A stretch of 64,000 nucleotides of DNA from Winogradskyella psychrotolerans (GCF_018860545.1 NZ_JAHKPN010000052.1:186001-250000); one strand, 5' to 3'. Counted from the first letter of the stretch, positions 28,042 to 39,439 are shown. Numbers and translations are program-made. The notes: generated by a model not told the origin, from the sequence alone.

Positions 28042-28791
28042 ATGCAATACGGCATTTGCAATCTTGGCATTGTACCTATACGATTAGAACCTAGCGATAC
28101 CAGTGAAATGGTAACGCAAGCATTGTATGGTGATTATTTTAAAGTGCTTGAGCAACGCAAAAAGTGGAGCCGCATTCGTTTTGCTTTTGATAAGTATGAA
28201 GGCTGGATTGATAATAAACAATATCTTGAGATTGAAGAATCTAGTTATTCGCATTTAAATTCATCTGATATCAATTTATCTAAAGATTTAATTGAATTTG
28301 TAGCGGATGCGTCTAACAATTTATATCCAATACCAGTTGGATCTGATTTAAATGGCTTAAACATACTTCAACATCATTTTGATGGCACTTCATTAACTTC
28401 AAAAAGTGAGAAAGCACATATTATAACCTCCGCATTTTTGTTTTTAAATACCCCGTATTTATGGGGCGGAAAAACACCTTTTGGAATTGACTGTTCAGGA
28501 TTTACACAAATGGTATACAAAATTAATGGTTATAAACTATTAAGAGATGCCTCAGAACAAGCTACACAAGGGGAAGCCTTGAGTTTTATTGAAGAAAGTG
28601 AACCTGGTGATTTAGCCTTTTTTGATAATGCAGAAGGTCATATTACGCATGTTGGTATTATAATGAAAGATAACTATATTATTCATGCTCATGGTAAGGT
28701 AAGAATTGATCGTTTGGACCACAGTGGTATTTATAATATTGATAAGAACATACACACTCACAAATTAAGAGTGATAAAAAAAATTATATAA
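28042..28791 (+). CDS. C40 family peptidase, NlpC/P60 with N-terminal SH3-like domain
   Basis: 249 residues. Residues 1-65 form an SH3-like module (VPIRLEPSDTSEMVTQALYGDYFKVLEQRKKW, EGWIDNKQYLEI). The C-terminal half is an NlpC/P60 cysteine peptidase: YLWGGKTPFGIDCSGF with Cys151, HITHVGI with His203, and IIHAHG with the third polar residue His215. Such enzymes cut stem peptides of peptidoglycan (gamma-D-Glu to diamino acid bonds). No signal peptide is evident, so it may act on imported muropeptides in the cytoplasm. It follows the thiolase by 9 bp and ends in a strong terminator. Confidence 0.88.
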   Translation: MQYGICNLGIVPIRLEPSDTSEMVTQALYGDYFKVLEQRKKWSRIRFAFDKYEGWIDNKQYLEIEESSYSHLNSSDINLSKDLIEFVADASNNLYPIPVGSDLNGLNILQHHFDGTSLTSKSEKAHIITSAFLFLNTPYLWGGKTPFGIDCSGFTQMVYKINGYKLLRDASEQATQGEALSFIEESEPGDLAFFDNAEGHITHVGIIMKDNYIIHAHGKVRIDRLDHSGIYNIDKNIHTHKLRVIKKII

Positions 28792-28824
28792 AAAAAAGCG
28801 ACTTTAAAAAAGTCGCTTTTTTTT
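28791..28824. terminator. bidirectional intrinsic terminator
   Basis: A 15-bp perfect stem, AAAAAAAGCGACTTT (28791-28805) with AAAGTCGCTTTTTTT (28809-28823), closes on an AAA loop and is followed by T. It lies between the convergent NlpC/P60 and TPR genes and can end transcription from both sides. Confidence 0.92.
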
Positions 28825-28840
28825 ATCCTTAATAGTAAAA

Positions 28841-30127
28841 TTAATTACCACTAGCAGAAGCTTGCATAGCTTCAAGTTTAGCTTTCATAGCTTTAAACTT
28901 ATCGGTTTCACCTAAAGCACTGTATATGTTCATTAAAGTTCTTGCAGCATCAACATTTGTACTCTTCAACTCCAAAGCTTTCTCTAAATAAGGAATCGCA
29001 TTCTTATAAACTTGAGTACGTTGCTCTTTTAATTCATCATACTTAATATTATCAGCTTTACTCGTTCCTAAACCATTCATTTCTTCAACGATTTTAGCTT
29101 CACCATCCAATATTACAACCGCTATATTTGTATAAGCATCTACATAATTAGGATTAATAGCAACAGCTTTCTCATAATATCCAATCGCTGCTTCAGAGTT
29201 TCCTCCTTCTGCTGCTAACACCCCTAAGTTATATTGTAACTCAGCATTATTAGGATCCTTTTCAGTCGCTTCTTCCATTAAAGCTTTAAACTTCTCTCTG
29301 TTACCCATTTTAAGATAAACATTAGCCTCTGATAATAATAATCCGATATCATCAGGATTTTCTGCTCTTGCATCAGCCATAGCACCTAAAGCTTTTTCAT
29401 TATCACCTTGAGAAACATATATTAAAGCGATGTTTTTTACTATCTCTGCTGTCTTAGATTCACTTCTTTCATCTTTTGGAGACTTATGTAATTTAGCCTT
29501 TACCGAAAAATCTCTTGATGCTTTATCTGAAAAGGCTTCTTCTACACCTGTTTCAACATTTGTAGCATAATAATTCATCTGTGATCCATTATAACCTAAA
29601 TTTTTCAATTCAAGGTAATACTCTAAAGCCGCATCATAATCTGGCTCTGTAACTGCAGATGACGCTGCGTAATATAAGTATAATGTATCTTTTGGAGACA
29701 TTTTATATACTTTCTCAAAACGTTTTGCGGCAGCTTTATAATTTTTATTCGTAAAAGCCTCATTAGCTTTAGTTAAAAAAGAATTAACCATGCTTGTAGT
29801 CATTTCATTAGCCTCTTGGGTATATTTTAATTTTCCCATTTTAGATTCTAAATCTTTCAAGTTATTTAAGCTTGTTATAGCGTCGTCAATATTTGCATCT
29901 GTTCCAGCTCCGTTAGCATACAATGCTTTTGCTTTTAACAAATAAAATTTAGCTTTAGACTTGTCGTCCATATTACTAATTAAGGCTTCTGCCTCAGCTG
30001 CTGCTGATTTCGCATCAGCAAAATTTGAATTCTTAAGCGCTTTATCAATTGCTTTTATCTCATTCTTTTGTGCAAAAGACAATGAGGTAATTGCTGTAAC
30101 TAGCACTATTGTCAGTAATTTTTTCAT
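28841..30127 (-). CDS. TPR-repeat protein, exported
   Basis: 428 residues. Signal peptide MKKLLTIVLVTAITSLSFAQ, then many helical repeats of the tetratricopeptide type, clearest at NYKAAAKRFEKVYKMSPKDTLYLY, NNAELQYNLGVLAAEGGN and SEAAIGYYEKAVAINPNYVDAY. Such proteins are scaffolds for protein contacts; no catalytic domain is seen. It lies 26 bp downstream of gyrA on the same strand and may be co-transcribed, but a functional link to gyrase is not implied. Periplasmic or outer-membrane location is inferred from the signal peptide. Confidence 0.85.
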   Translation of the reverse strand: MKKLLTIVLVTAITSLSFAQKNEIKAIDKALKNSNFADAKSAAAEAEALISNMDDKSKAKFYLLKAKALYANGAGTDANIDDAITSLNNLKDLESKMGKLKYTQEANEMTTSMVNSFLTKANEAFTNKNYKAAAKRFEKVYKMSPKDTLYLYYAASSAVTEPDYDAALEYYLELKNLGYNGSQMNYYATNVETGVEEAFSDKASRDFSVKAKLHKSPKDERSESKTAEIVKNIALIYVSQGDNEKALGAMADARAENPDDIGLLLSEANVYLKMGNREKFKALMEEATEKDPNNAELQYNLGVLAAEGGNSEAAIGYYEKAVAINPNYVDAYTNIAVVILDGEAKIVEEMNGLGTSKADNIKYDELKEQRTQVYKNAIPYLEKALELKSTNVDAARTLMNIYSALGETDKFKAMKAKLEAMQASASGN

Positions 30128-30153
30128 TTTGTATTAAATCGTTTTGTTATTAA

Positions 30154-32697
30154 TTATTCGTTTTCTGTATCATTATTATCAATTGCCGTGCCATCTTCAA
30201 TAGCATCTTCATTATCAAGTACTTCAGCATCTACGTCTATAATATTTTCTTCATCTTCATCTTTCATTACTTTAGCAACCGCAGCAATAGAATCGTTTCC
30301 TTTTAAGTTTATAAGCTTAACACCTTGCGTTGCTCTACCCATAACACGTAAATCGGCTACAGCCATTCTTATCGCTATTCCAGATTTATTAATAATCATT
30401 AAATCATCCTCATCTGTTACATTCTTAATAGACACTAGATTACCTGTTTTCTCTGTAATAGAAATAGTTTTTACACCTTTTCCACCTCTATTGGTAATTC
30501 TGTAATCTTCTAAACTTGAACGTTTTCCATAACCATTTTCAGAAACCACTAAAATATTACTCTCCATATCATCTACAGCGATCATTCCGATAACTTCATC
30601 TGTCTTTTCATCTTGAAGTCTAATACCACGTACACCTGAAGCATTTCTACCCATCGGTCTCGTTTTAGCTTCTTCAAAACGAATCGCTTTACCAGATTTT
30701 AAGGCTAACATTACTTGGCTTTCACCAGTGGTTAACTTCGCTTCTAATAAAACATCGTCCTCCTTAATAGTAATCGCATTAATTCCGTTAGATCTTGGTC
30801 TAGAATATTGCTCTAAAGACGTTTTCTTAACCTGACCTTGCTTAGTAGCCATAATCACATAATGATTATTAATGTACTCTTCATCTTTTAAATCTTGAGT
30901 ACAAATAAAAGCCATCACTTTATCATCTTGCTCAATATTTATTAAATTCTGAATCGCTCTACCTTTAGACGTTTTTGCACCTTCTGGAATTTCGTAAACG
31001 CGCATCCAGAAACATTTTCCTTTTTGGGTAAAGAATAACATGTATTGGTGGTTAGTCCCAACAAATAAATGTTCTAAGAAATCTTCATTACGTGTTGTTG
31101 ATGCCTTTTGTCCAACTCCTCCTCTATGCTGAGTCTTATATTCTGAAAGTAATGTTCTCTTGATATACCCAGCATGAGAAATGGTAATAACAACTTGAGC
31201 ATCAGGTATCATATCTTCAATACTCAAATCTCCACCAGCGTATTCTATGATTGAACGACGCTCATCACCATATTTATCTCTAACAACTTCAAGCTCAGAT
31301 TTAATGATATCCATACGACGCTCTTTCTTGTCTAAGATATCTTTAAGATCAATAATTGTTTTCATGATGTCATCATATTCAGAACGTAATTTATCTTGTT
31401 CTAAACCGGTTAACTGACGCAAACGCATCTCTACAATCGCTTTGGCCTGAATTTCTGACAGTTTAAATCGCTCAATTAAATTATTACGAGCTTCATCTGC
31501 ATTAGACGAGGCACGAATAATTTTAATGACTTCATCAATATTATCGGAAGCAATGATTAATCCTTCTAAGATATGTGCACGTTCTTCAGCCTTACGCAAT
31601 TCATAAGTAGTACGTCTTACAACAACATCATGTCTATGCTCTACGAAATAATGAATTAATTCTTTTAAATTTAGCAATTGTGGACGGCCATTTACAAGTG
31701 CAATATTATTAACACTAAAAGATGTTTGTAAAGCCGTATACTTAAATAATTTATTCAAGACAATATTAGGTATTGCATCACGCTTTAAAACGTAAACAAT
31801 ACGCATACCATTTCTATCAGACTCATCTCTAATAGTAGAAATACCTTCTAATTTTTTATCGTTAATTAAGTCGGCAGTTTTCTTAATCATATCTGCTTTG
31901 TTAACCTGATAAGGAATCTCGGTAACAATAACACACTCTCTACCTTGTACTTCTTCAATTATCGCTTTTGCACGCATAACAATACGCCCACGACCTGTAT
32001 GAAAAGCTTCTTTAACACCATCGTAACCATAAATAGTTCCTCCTGTTGGAAAATCTGGTGCTTTTATATGTTGAATTAATTCATCAATCTCAATATCATT
32101 ATTATCGATATAGGCAATTGTACCATCAACAACTTCCGTTAAGTTATGCGGTGGCATATTTGTTGCCATACCTACAGCAATACCTGATGCACCATTGACT
32201 AAAAGGCCTGGTATACGCGTTGGAAGTACTGTTGGTTCTTGAAGCGTATCATCAAAATTTAATTTATGATCTACAGTTTCTTTATCAATATCCGCTAACA
32301 TATCTTCAGATATCTTGCGCATTCTTGCTTCAGTATAACGCATTGCTGCCGGACTATCACCATCTACAGAACCAAAGTTACCCTGTCCATCAACCAACAT
32401 ATAACGCAAACTCCATTCTTGAGCCATACGTACCATTGTATCATAAACTGAGGTATCTCCGTGTGGGTGATACTTACCTAAAACTTCACCAACTATTCTC
32501 GCTGATTTCTTATGTGCCGAATTTGCTCTAATTCCAAGTTCGTGCATACCGTAAAGTACACGTCTATGAACGGGTTTTAAACCATCTCTTACATCTGGTA
32601 ACGCACGTGACACAATGACCGACATTGAATAATCAATGTAAGCCGATTTCATTTCATCTTCAATGTTAATTGGAATGAGTTTTTCTCCTTCTGCCAT
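30154..32697 (-). CDS. gyrA: DNA gyrase subunit A
   Basis: 847 residues. The N-terminal block [26 protein letters not shown] is the classic GyrA/ParC entry; the catalytic Tyr is Tyr121 in [10 protein letters not shown] (Tyr122 in E. coli). The C-terminal half carries pinwheel repeats including the GyrA-box-like [14 protein letters not shown]. The tail is acidic. Quinolone-region residues are Thr82 and Asp86 in [11 protein letters not shown]; Thr rather than Ser at the first site is known as wild type in some flavobacteria. The enzyme supercoils DNA with GyrB, not in this window. It is divergent from clpC. Confidence 0.97.
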   Translation of the reverse strand: MAEGEKLIPINIEDEMKSAYIDYSMSVIVSRALPDVRDGLKPVHRRVLYGMHELGIRANSAHKKSARIVGEVLGKYHPHGDTSVYDTMVRMAQEWSLRYMLVDGQGNFGSVDGDSPAAMRYTEARMRKISEDMLADIDKETVDHKLNFDDTLQEPTVLPTRIPGLLVNGASGIAVGMATNMPPHNLTEVVDGTIAYIDNNDIEIDELIQHIKAPDFPTGGTIYGYDGVKEAFHTGRGRIVMRAKAIIEEVQGRECVIVTEIPYQVNKADMIKKTADLINDKKLEGISTIRDESDRNGMRIVYVLKRDAIPNIVLNKLFKYTALQTSFSVNNIALVNGRPQLLNLKELIHYFVEHRHDVVVRRTTYELRKAEERAHILEGLIIASDNIDEVIKIIRASSNADEARNNLIERFKLSEIQAKAIVEMRLRQLTGLEQDKLRSEYDDIMKTIIDLKDILDKKERRMDIIKSELEVVRDKYGDERRSIIEYAGGDLSIEDMIPDAQVVITISHAGYIKRTLLSEYKTQHRGGVGQKASTTRNEDFLEHLFVGTNHQYMLFFTQKGKCFWMRVYEIPEGAKTSKGRAIQNLINIEQDDKVMAFICTQDLKDEEYINNHYVIMATKQGQVKKTSLEQYSRPRSNGINAITIKEDDVLLEAKLTTGESQVMLALKSGKAIRFEEAKTRPMGRNASGVRGIRLQDEKTDEVIGMIAVDDMESNILVVSENGYGKRSSLEDYRITNRGGKGVKTISITEKTGNLVSIKNVTDEDDLMIINKSGIAIRMAVADLRVMGRATQGVKLINLKGNDSIAAVAKVMKDEDEENIIDVDAEVLDNEDAIEDGTAIDNNDTENE

Positions 32698-32959
32698 ATA
32701 TAAATTTAATTAGTTTTTTCCTGAATTTTCGTAACGCGCTAAGATAACCAAAATCCTACTGTTTATATAGAAAATCTAATCGATTTTTGGTATTTTTTAT
32801 TAACAATATTGAATATCTTTTTCGTTAATAAGTATCTGCATATTTCCTTTGATTTAAAACACTTTTTTAGTCTCTTCGTTTATAACATATAATTAAGGTA
32901 CAGTTTTTGCCTTATACTCAATATGTTTTTATTATTTTTAAAGCAGAAAGGAATATAGT

Positions 32960-35509
32960 ATGGATGATAATTTTTCCCCAAGAGTTAAAGATGTTATTGC
33001 TTATAGCAAAGAAGAAGCCTTGCGATTAGGTCATGATTTTATCGGAACAGAGCATTTAATGCTCGGTCTTTTAAGAGATGGTAATGGTAAAGCGATAGAT
33101 ATATTAAGTGCGTTAGATGTAGATTTAAATCACCTAAGGCGCAAAGTAGAGATATTAAGTCCGGCTAACCCTAATATAACAACGACATCGAACGAAAAAA
33201 AGAACTTACACCTCACAAGGCAGGCAGAACGTGCTCTAAAAACGACATTTTTAGAAGCTAAATTGTTTCAGAGCACCTCAATTAATACAGCACATTTACT
33301 ATTGTGTATCTTAAGAAATGAAAATGACCCTACAACTAAGCTTTTAAATAAGCTTAAAGTAGATTATGATAACGTTAAAGAAGAATTTAAATCTATGATT
33401 ACTAGCGAAGATGATTATTTAGACACTCCAAAAGCAGAATCGTTTTCTGATGATGATATCAATGAAGAGGAAGATGCTAAACAGAATCCATTTGGTGGAC
33501 AAACAAGCAAAACGAATAAAAAATCAAAAACTCCTGTTTTAGATAATTTTGGAAGAGACTTAACTGTTCTTGCAGAAGAGGGCAAATTAGACCCAGTTGT
33601 AGGAAGAGAAAAAGAAATACAGCGTGTATCTCAAATTTTAAGTCGAAGAAAGAAAAACAACCCTTTATTAATCGGTGAACCTGGTGTTGGTAAATCTGCC
33701 ATTGCAGAAGGTCTTGCCTTGCGCATTGTAAAACGTAAAGTATCTCGTACCTTATTTAATAAGCGTGTAGTCACTTTAGATCTTGCAAGTTTAGTTGCAG
33801 GCACCAAATACAGAGGTCAGTTTGAAGAACGTATGAAAGCTGTTATGAACGAGTTAGAAAAGAATGATGACATTATTCTTTTTATAGATGAAATTCATAC
33901 CATTGTCGGAGCTGGTGGAGCCACAGGAAGTTTAGATGCTTCTAACATGTTTAAACCTGCTTTAGCAAGAGGAGAGATACAATGTATTGGCGCTACAACT
34001 TTAGACGAGTATAGACAATATATTGAAAAGGATGGTGCATTAGAACGTCGTTTTCAAAAAGTCATTGTTGAACCTACGTCTATCGAAGAAACGATTGAAA
34101 TCCTTAATAATATTAAAGGAAAATACGAAGAGCATCATAATGTTAATTATACGGATGAAGCCATTGAAGCGTGTGTAAAATTAACGGGACGTTATATGAC
34201 AGAACGTTTTTTACCAGATAAAGCGATTGACGCTTTAGATGAAGCTGGTTCACGTGTTCATATCACAAATATTGATGTCCCAAAACAAATTCTTGAGTTA
34301 GAGAAGAAACTCGAAGAAGTTAAAGAAACTAAGAATAGTGTCGTTAAAAAGCAGAAATATGAAGAAGCTGCAAAGCTTAGAGATGATGAAAAACGATTAG
34401 AAAAAGAACTGGCTACTGCTCAAGAAAAATGGGAAGAAGAGACAAAACAGCATCGTGAAATTGTTACTGAAGATAATGTTGCTGATGTCGTGTCAATGAT
34501 GACCGGAATTCCTGTGAATAAAATTGCGCAAAAAGAGATTACCAAGTTGTCACAATTACCTGAATTAATCAAAGGGAAAGTTATAGGTCAAGACCAAGCA
34601 GTTGCGAAAGTCGTAAAAGCGATTCAACGTAATAGAGCTGGACTTAAAGATCCTAATAAGCCAATTGGGTCGTTTATATTTTTAGGACAAACAGGTGTTG
34701 GTAAAACTCAGTTAGCAAAAGTGCTAGCGCGAGAGTTATTTGACAGTGACGATTCGTTAGTACGAATTGATATGAGTGAATACATGGAGAAATTTGCGAT
34801 TTCTCGTTTAATTGGAGCACCTCCTGGATATGTAGGCTATGAAGAAGGCGGACAGCTAACTGAAAAAATCAGACGTAAACCTTATGCTGTTGTACTTTTA
34901 GATGAAATTGAAAAAGCGCATCCAGATGTCTTTAATATGTTATTACAAGTTTTAGATGATGGCTATTTAACAGATAGTCTAGGTCGTAAAATTGATTTTA
35001 GAAATACAATTATTATTATGACGTCTAACATTGGGGCCAGAAAACTGAAAGATTTTGGTAGCGGAGTTGGTTTTGGAACATCTGCCGCCATAGCTCAAGA
35101 ATCTGATCACGCTAAAGCAGTGATTGAAAACGCTCTTAAAAAAGCGTTTGCACCAGAGTTTTTAAATAGAATAGATGATGTTATCGTGTTCAATGCCTTA
35201 GAAAAAGAAGATATCAGTAAAATTATTGATATCGAAATGGAGAAACTTATTCTAAGAATAAAAGATTTAGGCTATGAACTTAATTTAACCGATAAGGCTA
35301 AAGGCTATATTGCAGAAAAAGGTTTTGACAAACAATATGGAGCACGACCTCTTAATAGAGCTATTCAAAAATATGTTGAAGATGCGCTTGCTGAAGAAAT
35401 TATTAATTCTAAAATTCACGAAGGAGATACCATCTCAATGGATTTAGATGAAAAAAATGATACTCTAAGTATTCAAATTAAATCATCAAGCAAGACAACA
35501 GAATCATAA
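32960..35509 (+). CDS. clpC: ATP-dependent Clp protease ATP-binding subunit ClpC
   Basis: 849 residues. Two N-terminal Clp repeats ([43 protein letters not shown]), a first AAA+ module with Walker [10 protein letters not shown] and Walker [15 protein letters not shown], a UVR-like middle segment [19 protein letters not shown], and a second AAA+ module with Walker [10 protein letters not shown] and Walker [16 protein letters not shown]. It unfolds proteins for ClpP. AGAAAGGA lies before the ATG at 32960, one of few SD-like sites here. A strong terminator follows. Confidence 0.96.
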   Translation: MDDNFSPRVKDVIAYSKEEALRLGHDFIGTEHLMLGLLRDGNGKAIDILSALDVDLNHLRRKVEILSPANPNITTTSNEKKNLHLTRQAERALKTTFLEAKLFQSTSINTAHLLLCILRNENDPTTKLLNKLKVDYDNVKEEFKSMITSEDDYLDTPKAESFSDDDINEEEDAKQNPFGGQTSKTNKKSKTPVLDNFGRDLTVLAEEGKLDPVVGREKEIQRVSQILSRRKKNNPLLIGEPGVGKSAIAEGLALRIVKRKVSRTLFNKRVVTLDLASLVAGTKYRGQFEERMKAVMNELEKNDDIILFIDEIHTIVGAGGATGSLDASNMFKPALARGEIQCIGATTLDEYRQYIEKDGALERRFQKVIVEPTSIEETIEILNNIKGKYEEHHNVNYTDEAIEACVKLTGRYMTERFLPDKAIDALDEAGSRVHITNIDVPKQILELEKKLEEVKETKNSVVKKQKYEEAAKLRDDEKRLEKELATAQEKWEEETKQHREIVTEDNVADVVSMMTGIPVNKIAQKEITKLSQLPELIKGKVIGQDQAVAKVVKAIQRNRAGLKDPNKPIGSFIFLGQTGVGKTQLAKVLARELFDSDDSLVRIDMSEYMEKFAISRLIGAPPGYVGYEEGGQLTEKIRRKPYAVVLLDEIEKAHPDVFNMLLQVLDDGYLTDSLGRKIDFRNTIIIMTSNIGARKLKDFGSGVGFGTSAAIAQESDHAKAVIENALKKAFAPEFLNRIDDVIVFNALEKEDISKIIDIEMEKLILRIKDLGYELNLTDKAKGYIAEKGFDKQYGARPLNRAIQKYVEDALAEEIINSKIHEGDTISMDLDEKNDTLSIQIKSSSKTTES

Positions 35510-35529
35510 TTGCTAATTAAATATTATAG

Positions 35530-35560
35530 AAACTCCTTCTTTATGAAGGAGTTTTTTTTT
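35530..35560 (+). terminator. intrinsic terminator after clpC
   Basis: AAACTCCTTC (35530-35539) pairs perfectly with GAAGGAGTTT (35545-35554) around a 5-nt loop, followed by a run of T to 35560. It lies 20 bp after the clpC stop. Confidence 0.93.
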
Positions 35561-35588
35561 ATCTTATAGTTCTAATCAATCTATAATC

Positions 35589-35960
35589 ATGACCGAAATC
35601 CTAACATTCGATTTTTGTGATATTGCGATTCACAATCATTATGTCATTGTAGTTATAAATGAAGGAATTACAGTGACTCCAAAACATAATTCTGCACTGA
35701 TAAAAATTACAGAAACTTATTTTTTAAATAAACCCTTTGTATACATTTCACATCGATGCAATTCCTATGCTATAAATCCAGAAATTTATTACGAAACTGC
35801 CAAAATTGAAACCTTAGTGGGTTTGGCTGTAGTTTCTAGTAATTATCAAGCAAAAATTAATGCTCAGATAGAAAAAATGTTCTTTACTAAACCCTTCGAA
35901 ATTTTTACTGAAATTGATGATGCCGTGGCTTGGGCTAAGGATTTAGTCGCGGAACAATAA
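35589..35960 (+). CDS. small uncharacterised protein, possibly SpoIIAA/STAS-like
   Basis: 123 residues, no signal peptide or membrane segment. Alternating beta strands and helices (NHYVIVVINEGITVT, KPFVYISHRCNSYAINPE, LVGLAVVSSNY, FEIFTEIDDAVAWAKDLV) suggest a small alpha/beta fold. The pattern recalls SpoIIAA/STAS-like proteins common in Flavobacteriia, but I recognise no diagnostic motif. It begins 28 bp after the clpC terminator and stands alone. An 8-bp inverted repeat (36007-36014 with 36024-36031) lies between it and the convergent lipoprotein gene. Confidence 0.65.
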   Translation: MTEILTFDFCDIAIHNHYVIVVINEGITVTPKHNSALIKITETYFLNKPFVYISHRCNSYAINPEIYYETAKIETLVGLAVVSSNYQAKINAQIEKMFFTKPFEIFTEIDDAVAWAKDLVAEQ

Positions 35961-36024
35961 ATCGATACCAGACATTTAGATATAGCACAACTACTATTTT
36001 AAATCATGACTAATACTTAAAAAA

Positions 36025-36513
36025 TTAGTCAAAAGGATCACTATACGTATGGTTGATGGAACCTTCTGTAATAACAACCTCATTACCACCGATTATGGCA
36101 CTACCTGAAAATGTAGCGCTAAAACACGTGTTTTTATTCACGGTGACATTACTTATCAATTCTGACTGAACAAAATCACCTTCCGCAGAACTTCCATTCT
36201 GAACACGTAAATAATTAAATTCTTCGATGATATCTGTGCCTGTTTTCTTATATGGAAGTTTTAAAGTAACAGCATAAGTGTCTTGTTGCGGAGTATAAAA
36301 GCCACTAGCTAAATTCAAACTTAAGGTATGTCCTGAACCGTCGTTATCCAAATCGATTCCTCTTCCTAAAATTTGAAAATCCATTACTTCTCCATTAATT
36401 GTCATTGTTGCATTTTCAGTTTGAGGACAAGACACCGCATCATCATCATTTGAACAAGAATTCAAAATGATGAAACTGATAAAGGTTATTAAACCATATT
36501 TAATTGATTTCAT
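36025..36513 (-). CDS. hypothetical lipoprotein
   Basis: 162 residues. The N terminus is a lipoprotein signal (FISFIILNSC-SNDDDA, lipidated Cys about residue 20) with an acidic SNDDD surface-export-like tail that is common in Bacteroidota. The rest is beta-rich (ATMTINGEVMDFQILGRG, YAVTLKLPYKKTG, CFSATFSGSAIIGGNEVVI) and has no motif I recognise. Probably cell-surface exposed. It lies 46 bp downstream of hutH on the same strand; a role in histidine use is not indicated. Confidence 0.7.
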   Translation of the reverse strand: MKSIKYGLITFISFIILNSCSNDDDAVSCPQTENATMTINGEVMDFQILGRGIDLDNDGSGHTLSLNLASGFYTPQQDTYAVTLKLPYKKTGTDIIEEFNYLRVQNGSSAEGDFVQSELISNVTVNKNTCFSATFSGSAIIGGNEVVITEGSINHTYSDPFD

Positions 36514-36559
36514 TTATAGCTATTGCTTTAAGTTATGATAATGAAATTTAATTATAAAC

Positions 36560-38089
36560 TTACTTTAAATTATAAGAATTCAAAAATAATTCTTCAATTT
36601 CAATATCTACATCCTTTAAAAATTGAATAGAAGCCTCTATAGATTCATGCAATACTTCGTCAACCCTAATAAAAGGTACCACTTTTCTGTATTGCTCTAA
36701 AAATGACTCTAATAATGGTGACGTTTTTAAAGGTCTTCTAAATTCTATAGCTTGTGATGCATTCATCAACTCAATAGCAATAACGCGTTCTACATTTTTA
36801 ACCAAAGTATAAGCTTGTGTTGCGGCATTGGCTCCCATACTAACATGATCTTCTTGGCCATTACTAGACACAATACTATCTATACTTGCCGGAGATGCCA
36901 TTTGTTTGTTTGCACTTACTATACTAGCGGCTGTATATTGTGGAATCATAAAACCAGAATTTAACCCTGGGTTATCAACTAGAAACGCAGGCAATCCTCT
37001 TAAACCAGAGACTAATTGAAACACACGTCGTTCTGATATGTTTCCAATTTCAGCCATGGCAATCTTTAAATAATCTAAGGCTAAAGCTAAAGGTTGACCG
37101 TGAAAATTTCCACCAGAAATAATTAAATCTTCTTCGTGAAAAATATTAGGATTATCTGTCACCGAGTTAATTTCTGTCAAAATCACTTTTTCAACAAAGT
37201 CTAAAGTATCTTTTGTTGCACCATGAACCTGAGGAATACATCTAAAAGAATAGGGATCTTGAACATGCTCTTTTTCGCGAGCAATAAGCTCACTTCCTTT
37301 TAAAAACTCATTAAATCGCCTTGCTACTTTACGTTGCCCAGGATGCGGTCTTACAGCATGCACTAAATCGTGAAACGGATCTAAACGACCATCAAAAGCA
37401 TCTAACGAAATACTAGCAATAATATCTGCTAAGTATGATGTTTTGTGCGACATTAACAATAAATAAACACCATAAGCACTCATAAATTGCGTACCATTTA
37501 GTAAGGCCAAACCTTCTTTGGCTTCAAGTGTAATGGGGTCCCAATTAAATTCTTCTAAAAGTGTGGCTGCCTCGTATTCTTTATTATTGTGCACTACTTT
37601 TCCTTTTCCTAAAAGTGGTAATGCCAAATGCGCTAAAGGCGCCAAATCACCAGAAGCTCCTAAAGACCCTTGAGTAAAAACAAATGGAAAAATATCATTA
37701 TTAAAAAACTCAATCAGACGTTCTACAGTGGCCAATTGCACTCCACTATGACCATAACTTAGCGATTGTATTTTTAAGAGTAACATCACTTTTACAATCG
37801 GTTCTGGAACACGATCTCCAGTGCCACAAGCATGAGACATCACCAAGTTTTCTTGCAATTGACTTAAATCAACATCAGAAATTTTCACATTATAAAGGGA
37901 ACCAAAACCCGTATTAATACCATACATAGGTTTTTTTTCATTAGCCAGTTTTTCGTCTAAATAGGTTTTACATTTCTTAATTTTATTAGCCGATGCTTCT
38001 GATAGTTTTAATTTCTTGTTTTGGTAAAAAATATTGTAAATCGTAACAATATCTAAAGCATCAGATGAAATGATATGATAGTTATCCAT
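36560..38089 (-). CDS. hutH: histidine ammonia-lyase
   Basis: 509 residues, the standard length. The MIO cofactor forms from Ala145-Ser146-Gly147 in GSLGASGDLAPL. Ser85-His86 in LVMSHACGTGD at the selectivity position fit a histidine rather than phenylalanine or tyrosine lyase. Other family blocks: YGINTGFGSL near residue 56 and SSNGQEDHVSMGANA late. It converts L-histidine to urocanate and ammonia. The other hut genes (hutU, hutI, hutG) are not next to it in this window, so it is either an orphan or part of a dispersed pathway. Confidence 0.95.
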   Translation of the reverse strand: MDNYHIISSDALDIVTIYNIFYQNKKLKLSEASANKIKKCKTYLDEKLANEKKPMYGINTGFGSLYNVKISDVDLSQLQENLVMSHACGTGDRVPEPIVKVMLLLKIQSLSYGHSGVQLATVERLIEFFNNDIFPFVFTQGSLGASGDLAPLAHLALPLLGKGKVVHNNKEYEAATLLEEFNWDPITLEAKEGLALLNGTQFMSAYGVYLLLMSHKTSYLADIIASISLDAFDGRLDPFHDLVHAVRPHPGQRKVARRFNEFLKGSELIAREKEHVQDPYSFRCIPQVHGATKDTLDFVEKVILTEINSVTDNPNIFHEEDLIISGGNFHGQPLALALDYLKIAMAEIGNISERRVFQLVSGLRGLPAFLVDNPGLNSGFMIPQYTAASIVSANKQMASPASIDSIVSSNGQEDHVSMGANAATQAYTLVKNVERVIAIELMNASQAIEFRRPLKTSPLLESFLEQYRKVVPFIRVDEVLHESIEASIQFLKDVDIEIEELFLNSYNLK

Positions 38090-38301
38090 GAAGTTTATTT
38101 TAACGGTCTTTAAAATTGAGAATTATTTTGGGTTTTACCATACAATAATTGATATTTCATTTATTTCTAATCAAATTATTTTTTTGCTTAGAATTAATCG
38201 CTAAACAACGATTTAATCTAGTCCATAGGATGTTGATTTTTGGTCTTATCCATCTTCTAAAATTTTATAAAAATTTTAAAATAGGCCTTACATATAATGT
38301 T

Positions 38302-38309
38302 TATTTTTG
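38302..38309 (+). promoter_or_regulatory. -7 promoter element upstream of TlpA-like lipoprotein gene
   Basis: TATTTTTG fits the Bacteroidota -7 consensus TAnnTTTG and lies 24 bp before the ATG at 38333. I could not find a matching TTG at the -33 position, so this is a partial promoter only. The remaining 243-bp divergent gap to hutH shows nothing else. Confidence 0.4.
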
Positions 38310-38332
38310 CTTTCAAATAAATAAAACGAGTT

Positions 38333-39370
38333 ATGAAACGATTACTATTACCTTGTATTGCTGTAACGTTATTTGCATGTAAAGGAGAGCCTAAAGATTA
38401 CGTTACACTTTCTGGAAAAATTGCAAATCCTGATGAGAGTAAAACCTTAAAAATTTTCAATAGAAGAAATTATGAAAAAGCCATTACCCTAAATGACGAT
38501 GGTACGTTTAAGGATACTTTAAAACTTGAAGCGGGTGATTACAATTTTCAACACGGAAAAGAATACGGTCAGATTTACTTAGAAAATGACAACGAAACAT
38601 CGTTTGAAACGGATTACAATTCGTTTATAGATTCTATGGTCTTTAAAGGAGATGCCTCTGATTTAAATAACTTTTCGGTTCAATCATTTTTAATTTCTAA
38701 AACTTATTTCACAGAACAGTTAGTAGGTATAAGTGATATGGAAAAAGTAAATGAAGCCATTACAAATTATAAGTCTGCTTACGATGATTTAAAGAATAAA
38801 TATTCAGAAGTAGATTCTTCTCATATTGCTATAATGGATAGAAACATTAATATGTCTGTAGAGCAAATCACTAAATTTATGGAGCGTAAAATAGCTACTC
38901 TTAGCGCGTTTCCAAAAGGGTCGCCTTCTCCTGTTTTTGAGAACTACGAAAATTATGCTGGCGGCACAACATCGCTTTCGGACTTGAAAGGTAAATATGT
39001 TTACATCGATTTATGGGCAACTTGGTGCGGTCCTTGTATAAAGGAAATCCCTTCGCTTAAAAAAGTTGAAAAACAATATGAAGGTAAAAACATAGAGTTT
39101 GTAAGTATTTCTTTAGATGAAGGTCGTAGTTATAAAGGAGATGCTGAGGAAGCTTATAAAGGTTGGAAAAAAATGATTAATGAAAAAGAATTAGGTGGTA
39201 TGCAATTAATTGCTGACAATGGTTTTGAGTCTCAGTTTATACGAGACTATAAAGTTAATGGGATTCCAAGATTTATATTAATAGATCCTGATGGAAATAT
39301 TGTGAGCTCTGATGCTCCAAGACCATCTACTTCGGCCTTAGTAGAATTATTTAACGAGTTGAACATTTAA
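38333..39370 (+). CDS. TlpA/ResA-like thioredoxin-fold lipoprotein with DUF4369-like N-terminal part
   Basis: 345 residues. Lipoprotein signal (IAVTLFAC-KGEP, Cys about 16). Residues 22-110 are beta-rich (YVTLSGKIANPDESKTLKIF, YNFQHGKEYGQIYLEN) like the N-terminal domain often fused to TlpA proteins in Bacteroidota. The C-terminal domain has the redox motif W-C232-G-P-C235 in LWATWCGPCIKEIPSL and the cis-Pro loop NGIPRFILIDPDG. It probably reduces or exchanges disulfides in the periplasm. Single gene, ended by a strong bidirectional terminator. Confidence 0.9.
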   Translation: MKRLLLPCIAVTLFACKGEPKDYVTLSGKIANPDESKTLKIFNRRNYEKAITLNDDGTFKDTLKLEAGDYNFQHGKEYGQIYLENDNETSFETDYNSFIDSMVFKGDASDLNNFSVQSFLISKTYFTEQLVGISDMEKVNEAITNYKSAYDDLKNKYSEVDSSHIAIMDRNINMSVEQITKFMERKIATLSAFPKGSPSPVFENYENYAGGTTSLSDLKGKYVYIDLWATWCGPCIKEIPSLKKVEKQYEGKNIEFVSISLDEGRSYKGDAEEAYKGWKKMINEKELGGMQLIADNGFESQFIRDYKVNGIPRFILIDPDGNIVSSDAPRPSTSALVELFNELNI

Positions 39371-39387
39371 TTGTCCAACTTATTATT

Positions 39388-39423
39388 AAAAAGCCTGTTT
39401 AAATCATTTAAACAGGCTTTTTT
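39388..39423. terminator. bidirectional intrinsic terminator
   Basis: A 16-bp perfect stem, AAAAAGCCTGTTTAAA (39388-39403) with TTTAAACAGGCTTTTT (39407-39422), has a TCA loop. It lies between the convergent TlpA-like and nnrDE genes; both flanks supply the A/T tracts needed in either direction. Confidence 0.93.
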
Positions 39424-39439
39424 AATTTCTATACTAAGC

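Noticed and set aside
30188..30505. 105-codon plus-strand ORF inside gyrA
   Set aside because: Low-complexity Ser-rich product formed by the complement of the acidic gyrA tail.
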